Shown here one piece after another: positions 51,091-60,788 of a stretch of 64,000 nucleotides of DNA. Position 1 is the stretch's first letter. Every line of letters begins with the position of its first letter. The translations under genes were made by a program, and so were the position numbers. The stretch covers positions 62,001 to 126,000 of the forward strand of contig JAUXTT010000004.1 in NCBI GenBank assembly GCA_030684395.1. Reading direction: 5' to 3'. This DNA is from Bacteroidota bacterium (GTDB lineage: Bacteria; Bacteroidota; Bacteroidia; B-17B0; Aurantibacillaceae). The notes beneath the pieces are model-generated. The model had not been told where the DNA came from, searched no databases, and saw nothing but the letters and a program-made list of their open reading frames with translations.

Positions 51091-51143
51091 ACCACTTATC
51101 TGAAAAAAGCTACCACTTATCAAATTTATCACCACCACTCATC
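51091..51143 (+). promoter_or_regulatory. Three phased ACCACTTATC repeats upstream of the surface operon
   Basis: ACCACTTATC (51091-51100), ACCACTTATC (51112-51121) and ACCACTCATC (51134-51143) start 21 and 22 bp apart, about two helical turns. They lie 202-254 bp before the TonB-receptor ATG. TATTTTTA (51288-51295) is a weak -7 candidate. The rest of the 462-bp gap, beyond the foldback at 50.9 kb, shows nothing else that I can name. Confidence 0.55.
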
Positions 51144-51344
51144 AACCGGTTCTATCAAAAACACGCTTATTGTCGTAAAATTGTTAAAATATTTAAAAGT
51201 TACAGGTGCTGAGGAAAAAATTAAAATTGGTTATCAGGCAATTAGGAATAATTTGATAATTCATTTGGCTTATTTTAACACGATAAGTATTTTTAGCCCC
51301 TCATATTGGGTACATAGTATAAAAACGATATAAATAGGTAAAGC

Positions 51345-54300
51345 ATGTTAAGAAAAATTTACTTCAGTATTATAGCCACAATTGCCTTAGGTGTTGCAGG
51401 TTTTGCGCAAAATAAAGGAGCTATTAAAGCAACTTTGATTGATGAAAAAACCAAAGAACCATTGGCGTTTGCTAACGTAATTGTAACAAGTAATGGTCAA
51501 CAGGTTGGTACTGGTACCACTGATTTTGATGGGGTTGTTATTATTAAACCACTAGACCCGGGTAAATATAATGTTAAGGCGGTTTACGTTGGTTACAATA
51601 AAAAAGAGATGAGCGGTGTGCAGGTTTTTGCCGATAAAACTGCTTATGTAAATATTGGATTGATAAATGATGGCGGTGTTCAATTGGATGAGGTGCAAAT
51701 CATTTCTTATACTGAGCCTTTAATCGATCCGGATACTAAATCGGGTGGTACAGTTACTCGTGAGGAGTACCAAAATATGGCAACGAAAAACATTAACTCG
51801 GTTGCATCTACAACAGCAGGTGTTTATCAGGAAGATGAAGGAGATGCGGTAAATGTACGCGGAGCCCGTTCTGGTAACACTCAGATTTTTATTGACGGAG
51901 AAAGAGCTATTGGAACATCTGGAATTCCTCAGCAAGGTGTTGAACAAGTGAGCGTAATTTTAGGTGGTTTACCTGCACAGTATGGTGATGCTACCGGTGG
52001 TGTTATCAGTGTTACAACACGCGGCCCTCAGCCAAAATTCTTTGGTGGTGTTGAAGCAATTTCTTCTCAAATCACCGATAAATACGGATATAACTTTATT
52101 GGATTTAGTGTAGGCGGACCAATCTGGTCTAAAAAGGACTCAACAGGTGCAAAAAAGCCAAAAATTGGTTTCTTCTTAGCCGGTGAGGCTTTCCGCGAAA
52201 AGGATCCTGATCCTTCTGCGGTTGGAGTTTATACTGTAAACGACGAAAAATTAGCTGAGATTACAGCTAAGCCACTAATTAAGCAAGAAGATGGTAGTTT
52301 TTTACCTGCTGCTACATTTATTACAAAAGATGATATGGTATTGTTGAAAGCAAGACCAAACGTTGCTAAAACATCTTTCCGTGTGAACCCTAAAATTGAT
52401 TTCAAAATTACAGATAACTTAAACATAACTTTAGGTGGTTCATGGGATTATAACAAGCAGCATGCTTATAGCAGAAACAACTCTATGTTCAATGCTGAAA
52501 ACAATGCTTTTGTAACAAGAAATGTATGGAGAACCTATGTTAGACTTCAACAAAAATTCGGTAAGTCAAATGTCTCTGAAGAAGAAAAATCTCAGTCAGT
52601 TGTAAAAAATGCATATTTGAGTTTTCAGGTAGGTTATCAGAAAAATAAAGAAATTAGTGAGGATGATACGCATAAAGATAAATTTTTCAGATATGGTTAT
52701 GTGGGTAAATTTAACACTTATGCAAGCACTGCATTAGAAGTTGATACCATCCGCACAGTTTATTACGATCAAAACGGAGATGGAATTACTGATACTGTAA
52801 ACCTTGATCCAAATACTGCTCAAAATGGTGAACTTGTTTATTATAACGTTTCACCAAGTGATTCATTGGTAACCTTTACCCCACAGTCAAGTCCTTACAA
52901 TCAATCAATGACCAACTACACCACTCAATTCTTTGATGAGTTTGGTTATCCTGTAAATAGTGTTTATCAGGTTTATGGTTTAGGTGGTAATATTAACGGA
53001 TTACCGGGGCAAACAATCCATTCATTGTATACGCCTTCCGGAAATCAGTATGTAGGATACGTTAAAAACGACGAGTCGATTTTCAGGATTACAAGTAGTT
53101 TCTCTGCTGATATTAAAAATCATGCTTTAATGGTTGGTTTTGAGTTCGATCAAAGAGATTACAGAAACTTTACAGTAAACAATGCAGTAGGTTTGTGGCA
53201 GTATGCACGCCAATTAACTAACCAGCAATTTGCAACACTTTCATCATCATCATTTACAATTGATACAACAACTGCAGGGGATATAGTTGTGAACTATGCC
53301 CCTGATTATACACAAATTTCTAATTTCCACTACAGTTTGATGGACAAGTTCGGATATTCAAAAGACGACAGAATAAATGTAGATGGTTTGGATCCCGATC
53401 AAATGTCGCTTGATATGTTTAGCCCTGATGAATTAGTAGCTGCAGGTTATAACCTTGTTGCAGCTTATGGTTACGATTATTACGGAAACAGATTAAAGAA
53501 AAATGTAACTTTTGATGATTTCGCTACGCAAACCAAGAAAAATGCCAGAGGGGAAGATGAATTTACCAGAGCAGTTGGCGCATTTAAACCCGTTTACATG
53601 TCAGGTTATATTCAGGATAAATTCGACTTCAAGGATATGAAATTTAACATTGGAGTTAGGATTGATAGATACGATGCGAATCAAAATGTATTAGCTGACA
53701 GGTATTTATTAAAACCTGCTTATACAAGAGGAGAAATGACTGCTCAGCAGGATTATAAAAATGTAACTGGTCTTTCTTTGGCTCAGGGAGTTCCTGATGA
53801 TGCAGTTGTATATTTTGGAGAAGGTGCCAATGCACAAGGTGCAAACGTTATAGGATACAGATTTGAAAGCACTTGGTACGATGTTAATGGTAACGTTGTT
53901 CAGGATCCAAAAATTATTTTGGCTGCTTCAAACGGTGGCGCTAATCCTGCGTTGAAATTACAGGATCCATTCTACGCTTCTGATTATTCCTATTCTAATA
54001 ACGCCTTTAAGGATTACAAACCACAAATCAATGTAATGCCCCGTGTGGCTTTCTCTTTCCCAATTTCTGACGTGGCAAATTTCTTTGCTCATTACGATGT
54101 ACTTACTCAGCGCCCTTCAGACGCACAAAATCGTTTGGATCCCAATGCTTATTATTATTTTCAACAATGGATTACACAAGGTAACACCTTTAATAATCCT
54201 GATTTAAAAGCTGAAAAAACAATTGATTATGAATTAGGTTTTAACCAGATCTTAAATGAAAAGAAAAGTGCAGCCCTTAAGCTGTCTGCTTTCTACAGAG

Positions 54301-55160
54301 AGTTAAGAAACCAGGTTGCAACTCAGCGTTTAACAGGAGCTTATCCTGCTGATTATATCAGTTACTCAAATCTTGATTTTGGAACTGTAAAAGGTTTCTC
54401 AGTAGAGTTTGATATGAGAAGAAGCGGCGGTTTTACTTTAAACGCTAACTACACTTTGCAATTTGCTGAAGGATCAGGTTCAAGTGCTGACGGAGGATTT
54501 AATCTAGCTAACACTAATCAGCCAAATCTTCGTGTAACCTTACCTTTAGATTTCGATCAGCGTCATACTTTAACAACTACATTAGATTATCGTTTTGGCG
54601 AAGGAAAAGATTACAATGGACCTAAGTACACTAAGAAAAAAGGTGATACTGAGAAAACAGTACAAATCCTTCAAAACGTTGGTGCAAACATGGTATTCCG
54701 TTTAGGTTCAGGTACACCATATACAAGAACTGCTGTTCCATTGTCTGATGTAATGGTTGGTGTTCAGCAAAACACAGTTATTGTAGGTGCATTAAATGGT
54801 TCTTACCTGCCTTGGCAATTCCGTGCTGATATGCGTGTTGACAAGAATTTTGAATTGGAGTTTGGAAAAAGCAAACCGGAAGAAGACAGAAAATCGGTTA
54901 ACCTTAACATATACCTTCAGGTGTTAAACGTTTTCAATAACAAAAACATTGTTAATGTGCATCAGCATACCGGGTCACCTACTGATGACGGATACTTAAA
55001 TTCAGCACAAACCGGGCAACAGTTTATTAATTCAACAGTTGCAATTAATGGAAATGCTTATTTAAATGGTTTTGTTGATCAATACCGTGCTAAATTAAAT
55101 GATGGCACTTATTATAACAGACCAAGAGTAATTCGTGTGGGTGTTTTGTTTGAATTCTAA
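51345..55160 (+). CDS. TonB-dependent outer-membrane receptor with CarboxypepD_reg-like domain
   Basis: A 1,271-residue beta-barrel receptor. Signal peptide: MLRKIYFSIIATIALGVAGFAQ. Residues about 25-110 are a carboxypeptidase-regulatory-like beta domain (LIDEKTKEPLAFANVIVTS). The plug domain follows (about 115-230; EEYQNMATKNINSVASTTAG, NVRGARSGNTQIFIDGERA, GLPAQYGDATGGVISVTTRG). The barrel ends in a terminal aromatic strand (RPRVIRVGVLFEF). No SusD-like lipoprotein follows; instead the next gene (19 bp downstream) encodes a giant T9SS protein and then a PorV-like barrel. The barrel includes long loops with Asp-rich segments (YDQNGDGITDTVNLDPN). The substrate is unknown. Confidence 0.92.
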   Translation: MLRKIYFSIIATIALGVAGFAQNKGAIKATLIDEKTKEPLAFANVIVTSNGQQVGTGTTDFDGVVIIKPLDPGKYNVKAVYVGYNKKEMSGVQVFADKTAYVNIGLINDGGVQLDEVQIISYTEPLIDPDTKSGGTVTREEYQNMATKNINSVASTTAGVYQEDEGDAVNVRGARSGNTQIFIDGERAIGTSGIPQQGVEQVSVILGGLPAQYGDATGGVISVTTRGPQPKFFGGVEAISSQITDKYGYNFIGFSVGGPIWSKKDSTGAKKPKIGFFLAGEAFREKDPDPSAVGVYTVNDEKLAEITAKPLIKQEDGSFLPAATFITKDDMVLLKARPNVAKTSFRVNPKIDFKITDNLNITLGGSWDYNKQHAYSRNNSMFNAENNAFVTRNVWRTYVRLQQKFGKSNVSEEEKSQSVVKNAYLSFQVGYQKNKEISEDDTHKDKFFRYGYVGKFNTYASTALEVDTIRTVYYDQNGDGITDTVNLDPNTAQNGELVYYNVSPSDSLVTFTPQSSPYNQSMTNYTTQFFDEFGYPVNSVYQVYGLGGNINGLPGQTIHSLYTPSGNQYVGYVKNDESIFRITSSFSADIKNHALMVGFEFDQRDYRNFTVNNAVGLWQYARQLTNQQFATLSSSSFTIDTTTAGDIVVNYAPDYTQISNFHYSLMDKFGYSKDDRINVDGLDPDQMSLDMFSPDELVAAGYNLVAAYGYDYYGNRLKKNVTFDDFATQTKKNARGEDEFTRAVGAFKPVYMSGYIQDKFDFKDMKFNIGVRIDRYDANQNVLADRYLLKPAYTRGEMTAQQDYKNVTGLSLAQGVPDDAVVYFGEGANAQGANVIGYRFESTWYDVNGNVVQDPKIILAASNGGANPALKLQDPFYASDYSYSNNAFKDYKPQINVMPRVAFSFPISDVANFFAHYDVLTQRPSDAQNRLDPNAYYYFQQWITQGNTFNNPDLKAEKTIDYELGFNQILNEKKSAALKLSAFYRELRNQVATQRLTGAYPADYISYSNLDFGTVKGFSVEFDMRRSGGFTLNANYTLQFAEGSGSSADGGFNLANTNQPNLRVTLPLDFDQRHTLTTTLDYRFGEGKDYNGPKYTKKKGDTEKTVQILQNVGANMVFRLGSGTPYTRTAVPLSDVMVGVQQNTVIVGALNGSYLPWQFRADMRVDKNFELEFGKSKPEEDRKSVNLNIYLQVLNVFNNKNIVNVHQHTGSPTDDGYLNSAQTGQQFINSTVAINGNAYLNGFVDQYRAKLNDGTYYNRPRVIRVGVLFEF

Positions 55161-55179
55161 TTGAATAAAAATTATTGAT

Positions 55180-58100
55180 ATGAAAAAGTATAACGGTAAA
55201 TATAAAAAGCAGATTAGTGCCAGCATGATGGCGGTACTGATGTTGGTTTGTTCATCTGTGTTTTCAAGAGAAAATATTGGAGGGGCTCAGAAATTATCAA
55301 ACATTGATAAGGTATTAAGCGGTTGTAGTGCAGGTTCTGCTTATACAGAATTAAAGCTTAACAATGTTAGAACAAGGATATTAACTTGTGGTGATATGTG
55401 GTGGGATTTGAACAGCAACCCAAAGTATGAAGTACCAAAGGGATCCGGTTCTTATGCCAGTTTCGCCGGATCATTGTGGTTTGGTGGGTATGTGGGAACT
55501 GATTTACGTGTTTCTGCAATGACTTACCGTCAGAGTGGTGTGGATTTTTGGCCGGGGCCATTGGATCCGGCAACAAGAGATGTTGATCCTGCTACCTGTG
55601 TTGCTTATGATAAGCACTGGAGATTTAACCGTGCAGAGGCAGACGAGTTTTACACTAAATACGCTCTTCCTACTAAAAATGGGGACGCTGTTGATGCTAC
55701 TTATTCAGTTCCGGCTTGGATAAAAGATTACCCCGGATCCGCTCCTTCTCAATTGGATCGTAATGCTGGAAGTTTATATGCTTATTTAGCACCTTTTGAA
55801 GATGTGGATGGTGATAACGTTTATAGTTGGGAGGTTGGAGATTATCCTCGTTATAACGTAAGTAACACTCAAATTGAGCAAGGACAATGTAAGAGATTGT
55901 TGTTTGGTGATGAAACGCTTTTCTGGGTATTTAACGATAAAGGTAATACCCACTTGGAATCCGGAAGCCCTAACAAAATTGGTGTAGAGATCAGAGCACA
56001 GGCATTTGAATTTGCTACAGGTGATGCCTTGAACGATATGACTTTTTACAATTTCGAGATCATTAACCGTTCTACAGACATCTTAGATTCTACTTACTTT
56101 GCTGTTTGGGTGGATGCTGATTTGGGATATTATAATGATGATTATATTGGTTGTGATGTTGGTCGTGGTTTAGGTTATATATACAATGGAGATAACTATG
56201 ATCAGGATGGTCAGGGTGTTATAGGTTACAAAAACAAACTTCCTGCATTAGGATGTGATTTCTTTCAGGGACCAATTGCAGATAAAGCGGATGGCTTGGA
56301 TAACGATAAGGATGGTTGCACTGATTGTACCTGGCCCATTGATAACGAAACAGGATTAAAAGATACTTTGGCTTCACCGATTAGCGAAGATTCCATTCCT
56401 GAAACTATTAGTATGTCCAAATTTATGTACTATAACAATGACTTCAGTAATATTGGTAACCCTTCGGCTTTGAAGCATTATTATAATTACATGACCGGTT
56501 CATGGAAAAATGATACCCGTGTTCGTTACGATAACGCAGTTGGAACATCTACAGTAACAACCAAGCCAATTTGTGATTATGTATTTCCTGGTAAATCAGA
56601 TTTGACTATTGGTTATGGTGTTGGAGGAACTCCTTCAAATCCAAATACCACTACAACAGAATGGACTGAAAAAACAGCGAATAACTCAGTTGGTGACAGA
56701 AGATTTTTACAATCAGCAGGTAAGTTTACTTTACAACCTGGGGCTATCAACACCATTACTTTTGGTATGCCATTCGTTAGAACCAATTCGGATGATAATT
56801 TCTCTGCGATTCCACTGTTAACTATTGCAGATGATAAAGCCCAGTCTTTGTTTGATAATTGTTTCAAAGTATTGGATGGGCCTGATGCACCTGATTTAAC
56901 TATTCAGGAAATGGAAAATCAGTTCATTGTGTATTTGTCTAACAAAGAAACGTCTAATAACTATGAGTTAAAGAGATATGCTGATATTGACCCAACTATC
57001 ACTCCGATATTTGGTGCAGCTACAGATAGATCTTACCGTTTTGAAGGATATATGGTTTATCAGTTAAAAGATGAAACAGTTTCTGCTTCTGATTTATATG
57101 ATCAAAATAAAGCCCGTTTAGTATTCCAGTCAGATAAGAAAAATGGAGCAGGATTATTGGTTAATTACACCTTAGATCCAACTTTAGGTTTAGTCCCTAA
57201 ATTAATGAATGAGAAAGCAGAAAATGCAGGAATTAAAAACTCATTCGTTCTTACAGAAGATTTATTTGCTGAAGGTGTTAAGAAACTGGTAAACCATAAG
57301 ACTTATTATTTCATGGCGGTTTCGTATGCTTACAATAATTATCTTACTTATAAGGAAGATGTTGCTCCGGGTATTGACTCTACAGGTGCCGATGCTCACC
57401 CTTCAAGTGGTGATTATGCGGGACAGAAAAAGCCATTCCTTCAGGGAAGAAGAAATATAAAAATTTATTCTGCTGTCCCTCACAATATTTCGCCTGAAGC
57501 AGGTGGTACGGTTGTTAACTCTTATTATGGCTACAGTCCAATGGTAAAACGTATTGAAGGACAGGGAAATGGCGGGAATGCATTGGATTTAACCGCTGCA
57601 ACAGTTAATAGTATTTTAAACAGCTCTGATAGCAGAGCCACTGTATTAGAATACGAAAGCGGAAGAGCACCAATTACTGTTAAAGTAGTTGACCCATTAA
57701 AAGTTGTGGAAGGTAACTTTGTGGTAAAAGTAAAAAAAGCAATTGCGAATTTTGATAATACAGGTGATACATTGGTAATGGGTGAAACAACTGATTTGGA
57801 TTCAGGAAAAGTTAAACCTTCTTATAAATTTCAGGTTTCAGGAACTTATACTGATTTTGATGGTTCTTCTGTAACAAAAACATGGGATGCTGATGAAGTT
57901 GTGGAGTTTGGCCAAGAGTTTTTATTGATTGGTAATAATAATACCCCAATTGGTATATCAGTAGCTGTGGCCCAAACAAAGGATCCTAATTGTAATATTT
58001 ATACCGATAAAACTACAACTAATACTCAACTAAATATTGGTTCTGCCGAAGAAGGAGAATTGTTAGAGTCTTCATTGACTTTCGCTAACTCCAGTTTGAA

Positions 58101-59628
58101 ATGGTTGAGTGCGGTTGCTGATGTTGATGGAGAAACAGAAACCAACTGGATTCGTTCAGGTACTGTAACAAGTGGTCCGAATAACCCATACAATGATGCA
58201 AACGTACCGGGCTCTGATGGAAAAAGCGTTTTTGATGACCCCAATCAGATCTATGAGAGTGTTGTAGGCGGTACATGGGCTCCGTTCAGGTTAACTGCAG
58301 CAGCTAATCTTGGTGCGGCTTTCGGTTCTAGTCCTGCTCCATTGACGTATGCTCCATCAATTGGTTTCGTTTCAGGTGCTCAATTGCAGTGGAAAAGATT
58401 GAATAATTACGAATTAGATGCCAGATCACTGTCAAGTGTTGATATTGTGTTTACCTCTGATAAAAGCAAATGGACAAGAGCGGTTGTTTTAGAAATGGGC
58501 TACTACAATGCAGACAATGTTGGTACCCAGCGTAAATTCCTGCCACGCAAGCAAAAATCTGTAGATAAGAATGGTGCTGCTGGCGATAGTAGTTTACTTT
58601 CAACAGATCCGAATGATGCAGATTATATCTCTCCTTATGGTATGGGCTGGTTCCCAGGTTATGCTATTAATGTTGAAACAGGTGAGCGACTTAACATAGC
58701 ATTTGGTGAAAATTCGTCCGATGGAACAAATAATGGAAAGGATATGATTTGGAACCCAACAAATAATGAAGCAGCTTTTGGTGGTATGCATTACATCTAT
58801 GTTTTCGGTCATAACTCTGATGGAGTTTCGGGAACGGATCCTATTGATGTGCCAAGATATGATGCAGGTGCAGCGTTAATTCAAATGTTGGGCAAACCCG
58901 TTACTACAAATAATACTCATTATCTTACCGGTTATGGGCAAGCTACCATTGTGGAAGCTTATAAAGATGCTATGTGGGTGAACATTCCTCTTACAGCAGA
59001 TGGTTATACACCGCCAGCGGGTTACCAGGTATCTATTCCTTGCGACGCTAAGGTTAAAATAAGAGTAAGAAAACCTTTACGTTTTGGATTAACCGGAACC
59101 TGGAACCCTTCTTATTCTGTAAAAGAAACCCAAACTACAACTAACCCGTCAACTTTTATACCCGGTACAACTTTCCTAAACTCAATAAACCCGGCGAATT
59201 TAACAAGTGATACGGTGTCTGGCTCTCAAAACAATAACTTCCCGATGTATTCATTTAATACTGTTGGGTTAGGTGCTACCCTTAACGAAACTGATGTTGC
59301 AAAGAGTGCACTGGATCTTATCAATGTTGTTCCAAACCCTTATTACGGACACTCTCAATACGAGAAACAAAGGGTTGATAATTACATGAAAATTGTAAAC
59401 TTACCTGTGAAATGTACTATTAAGATCTATACTGTAAATGGTACGTTATTAAGAACCTTGAATAAAGATACGGATGCAACAACAGATGTTTCATGGGATC
59501 TTAAAAACGATAAAAACATCTTAATATCAAGTGGCTTATATATTATCCATGTTGATGCAGGTGAATTAGGTGAGAAAATAGTTAAGTGGTTCTGTGTAAT
59601 GCGTCCAATAGATTTACAATCGTATTAA
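55180..59628 (+). CDS. Giant T9SS-type surface protein with shared module
   Basis: A 1,482-residue exported protein. Signal peptide: ISASMMAVLMLVCSSVFS. Residues about 65-565 contain the module shared with the 28.4-kb protein: YEVPKGSGSY, FAGSLWFGG, TYRQSG, DFWPGPLD, NTHLESGSP, GYIYNGDNYD, SNIGNPS, GYGVGGTPSNP. An Asp-rich site (DGLDNDKDGCTD) lies within it. Residues about 565-1,370 are unrecognised and beta-rich. The last about 95 residues resemble a T9SS/FlgD-like C-terminal domain (NVVPNPYYGHSQY, KIVNLPVKCTIKIYTVNG, ISSGLYIIHV), though less typical at the end (VMRPIDLQSY). It lies between the receptor and the PorV-like gene, so it is probably exported and held at the surface. No enzyme motif is visible. 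Confidence 0.85.
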   Translation: MKKYNGKYKKQISASMMAVLMLVCSSVFSRENIGGAQKLSNIDKVLSGCSAGSAYTELKLNNVRTRILTCGDMWWDLNSNPKYEVPKGSGSYASFAGSLWFGGYVGTDLRVSAMTYRQSGVDFWPGPLDPATRDVDPATCVAYDKHWRFNRAEADEFYTKYALPTKNGDAVDATYSVPAWIKDYPGSAPSQLDRNAGSLYAYLAPFEDVDGDNVYSWEVGDYPRYNVSNTQIEQGQCKRLLFGDETLFWVFNDKGNTHLESGSPNKIGVEIRAQAFEFATGDALNDMTFYNFEIINRSTDILDSTYFAVWVDADLGYYNDDYIGCDVGRGLGYIYNGDNYDQDGQGVIGYKNKLPALGCDFFQGPIADKADGLDNDKDGCTDCTWPIDNETGLKDTLASPISEDSIPETISMSKFMYYNNDFSNIGNPSALKHYYNYMTGSWKNDTRVRYDNAVGTSTVTTKPICDYVFPGKSDLTIGYGVGGTPSNPNTTTTEWTEKTANNSVGDRRFLQSAGKFTLQPGAINTITFGMPFVRTNSDDNFSAIPLLTIADDKAQSLFDNCFKVLDGPDAPDLTIQEMENQFIVYLSNKETSNNYELKRYADIDPTITPIFGAATDRSYRFEGYMVYQLKDETVSASDLYDQNKARLVFQSDKKNGAGLLVNYTLDPTLGLVPKLMNEKAENAGIKNSFVLTEDLFAEGVKKLVNHKTYYFMAVSYAYNNYLTYKEDVAPGIDSTGADAHPSSGDYAGQKKPFLQGRRNIKIYSAVPHNISPEAGGTVVNSYYGYSPMVKRIEGQGNGGNALDLTAATVNSILNSSDSRATVLEYESGRAPITVKVVDPLKVVEGNFVVKVKKAIANFDNTGDTLVMGETTDLDSGKVKPSYKFQVSGTYTDFDGSSVTKTWDADEVVEFGQEFLLIGNNNTPIGISVAVAQTKDPNCNIYTDKTTTNTQLNIGSAEEGELLESSLTFANSSLKWLSAVADVDGETETNWIRSGTVTSGPNNPYNDANVPGSDGKSVFDDPNQIYESVVGGTWAPFRLTAAANLGAAFGSSPAPLTYAPSIGFVSGAQLQWKRLNNYELDARSLSSVDIVFTSDKSKWTRAVVLEMGYYNADNVGTQRKFLPRKQKSVDKNGAAGDSSLLSTDPNDADYISPYGMGWFPGYAINVETGERLNIAFGENSSDGTNNGKDMIWNPTNNEAAFGGMHYIYVFGHNSDGVSGTDPIDVPRYDAGAALIQMLGKPVTTNNTHYLTGYGQATIVEAYKDAMWVNIPLTADGYTPPAGYQVSIPCDAKVKIRVRKPLRFGLTGTWNPSYSVKETQTTTNPSTFIPGTTFLNSINPANLTSDTVSGSQNNNFPMYSFNTVGLGATLNETDVAKSALDLINVVPNPYYGHSQYEKQRVDNYMKIVNLPVKCTIKIYTVNGTLLRTLNKDTDATTDVSWDLKNDKNILISSGLYIIHVDAGELGEKIVKWFCVMRPIDLQSY

Positions 59629-59648
59629 TTAATTGTTTAAAAGAAGTT

Positions 59649-60758
59649 ATGATGAATAAGATATCTAAAATAGTTTTAAATTCTGCGATTGGAATTTCTC
59701 TTTTGTCTGCAGGTGTAGCAACAGCAGGTAACCCTGATCGTGCGGGTTCAGCCGGGAGCGGTCAGCTTTTAATAAACCCTTGGGCTCGCTCTACGGGTTG
59801 GGCTGGTTCTAATCAGGCTAACGCACATGGCTTAGAAGCAATGTTCCTAAACGTAGCCGGTATGGCTTTTACTAAGAAAACGGAAGTTGTTTTCTCTCGT
59901 TCAAGTTGGTTAGGCGGATCCGGTATTAATATGAATGCTTTTGGTTTTTCTCAACATGTGGGTGAAACCGGAGTGTTAGGACTAGGAATTGTTTCCTTAG
60001 ACGGAGGCGATATTGATATCACAACTGTTGATCAACCTGAAGGTGGAATAGGTCAATACTCTCCATTGTTTTTAAATATTGGTTTGTCTTATGCAAAAGC
60101 ATTTTCAGATAATATTTATGGTGGAGCAACTTTAAAAATTGTATCTGAGCAAATCTCTAACATTTCGGGAAGAGGAGTTTGTTTGGATGCGGGTATTCAA
60201 TACCACACAGGTAAATACGATCAGTTTCATATTGGAATTTCATTGAAAAATGTGGGACCTAAAATGACTTACCGCGGAGATGGTATGTCGTTTGAAGCAA
60301 ACATTACCAATGGCACTCAATCTAATGGTTCTGTTTCCGGTTACAACGCAACTTTTGAGCAACGTTCTGCTTCTTATGAATTACCTTCTTGTTTAAATAT
60401 GGGATTATCTTATGACTTCCTTTTGGGTGTTAGTGATAGCGTAAAAGCAAGCGAAGTTGACCACAGAATTTCTGTTGCCGCTAACTATACATCAAATTCT
60501 TTCACCTACGATCAATACTCTTTAGGTGTTGAATACGGTTTCAAAAAATACCTGATGGTAAGGGGAGGTTATACTTACGAAAAAGGAATTTTGAAGTCAG
60601 ATACACGTAGAACTGTTTTTACCGGACCAACTGCAGGTGTAACATTACAGTTACCTTTTGGTGCTGAAAAAAATAAGAGCTTTGCTTTAGATTATTCATA
60701 CAGATTCACAAACCCGTTCAGCGGAGTGCATTCAATTGGTGCAAGAATCAACTTGTAA
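59649..60758 (+). CDS. PorV/PorQ-family outer-membrane protein
   Basis: A 369-residue outer-membrane beta-barrel of the PorV/PorQ (UPF0164) family. Members act in type IX secretion, shuttling cargo at the outer membrane. The start ATGATG at 59649 follows the giant gene by 20 bp. A signal peptide (NSAIGISLLSAGVATAG) is followed by the family N-terminus (GQLLINPWARSTGWAGSNQANA, HGLEAMFLNVAGMAF), then alternating FSRSSWLGG, LSYAKAFSDNIYGGATLKIVSE and a final barrel strand (FSGVHSIGARINL). It is a likely dedicated partner of the upstream surface protein, by inference from position. A hairpin/greA promoter follows. Confidence 0.83.
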   Translation: MMNKISKIVLNSAIGISLLSAGVATAGNPDRAGSAGSGQLLINPWARSTGWAGSNQANAHGLEAMFLNVAGMAFTKKTEVVFSRSSWLGGSGINMNAFGFSQHVGETGVLGLGIVSLDGGDIDITTVDQPEGGIGQYSPLFLNIGLSYAKAFSDNIYGGATLKIVSEQISNISGRGVCLDAGIQYHTGKYDQFHIGISLKNVGPKMTYRGDGMSFEANITNGTQSNGSVSGYNATFEQRSASYELPSCLNMGLSYDFLLGVSDSVKASEVDHRISVAANYTSNSFTYDQYSLGVEYGFKKYLMVRGGYTYEKGILKSDTRRTVFTGPTAGVTLQLPFGAEKNKSFALDYSYRFTNPFSGVHSIGARINL

Positions 60759-60782
60759 TCTTAGAAAAATTCATTATATTTG
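60753..60782 (+). promoter_or_regulatory. Promoter of greA
   Basis: TTG (60753-60755) and TATATTTG (60775-60782) are 19 bp apart, a very good Bacteroidota promoter. The -33 element lies in the last codons of the PorV-like gene. Confidence 0.75.
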
Positions 60783-60788
60783 TTTAGT

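Noticed and set aside
51143-51344. Riboswitch in the leader of the TonB-receptor operon
   Set aside because: A GGTGCTGAGG stretch suggested a TPP- or cobalamin-like element, but no matching conserved boxes or stems are present.
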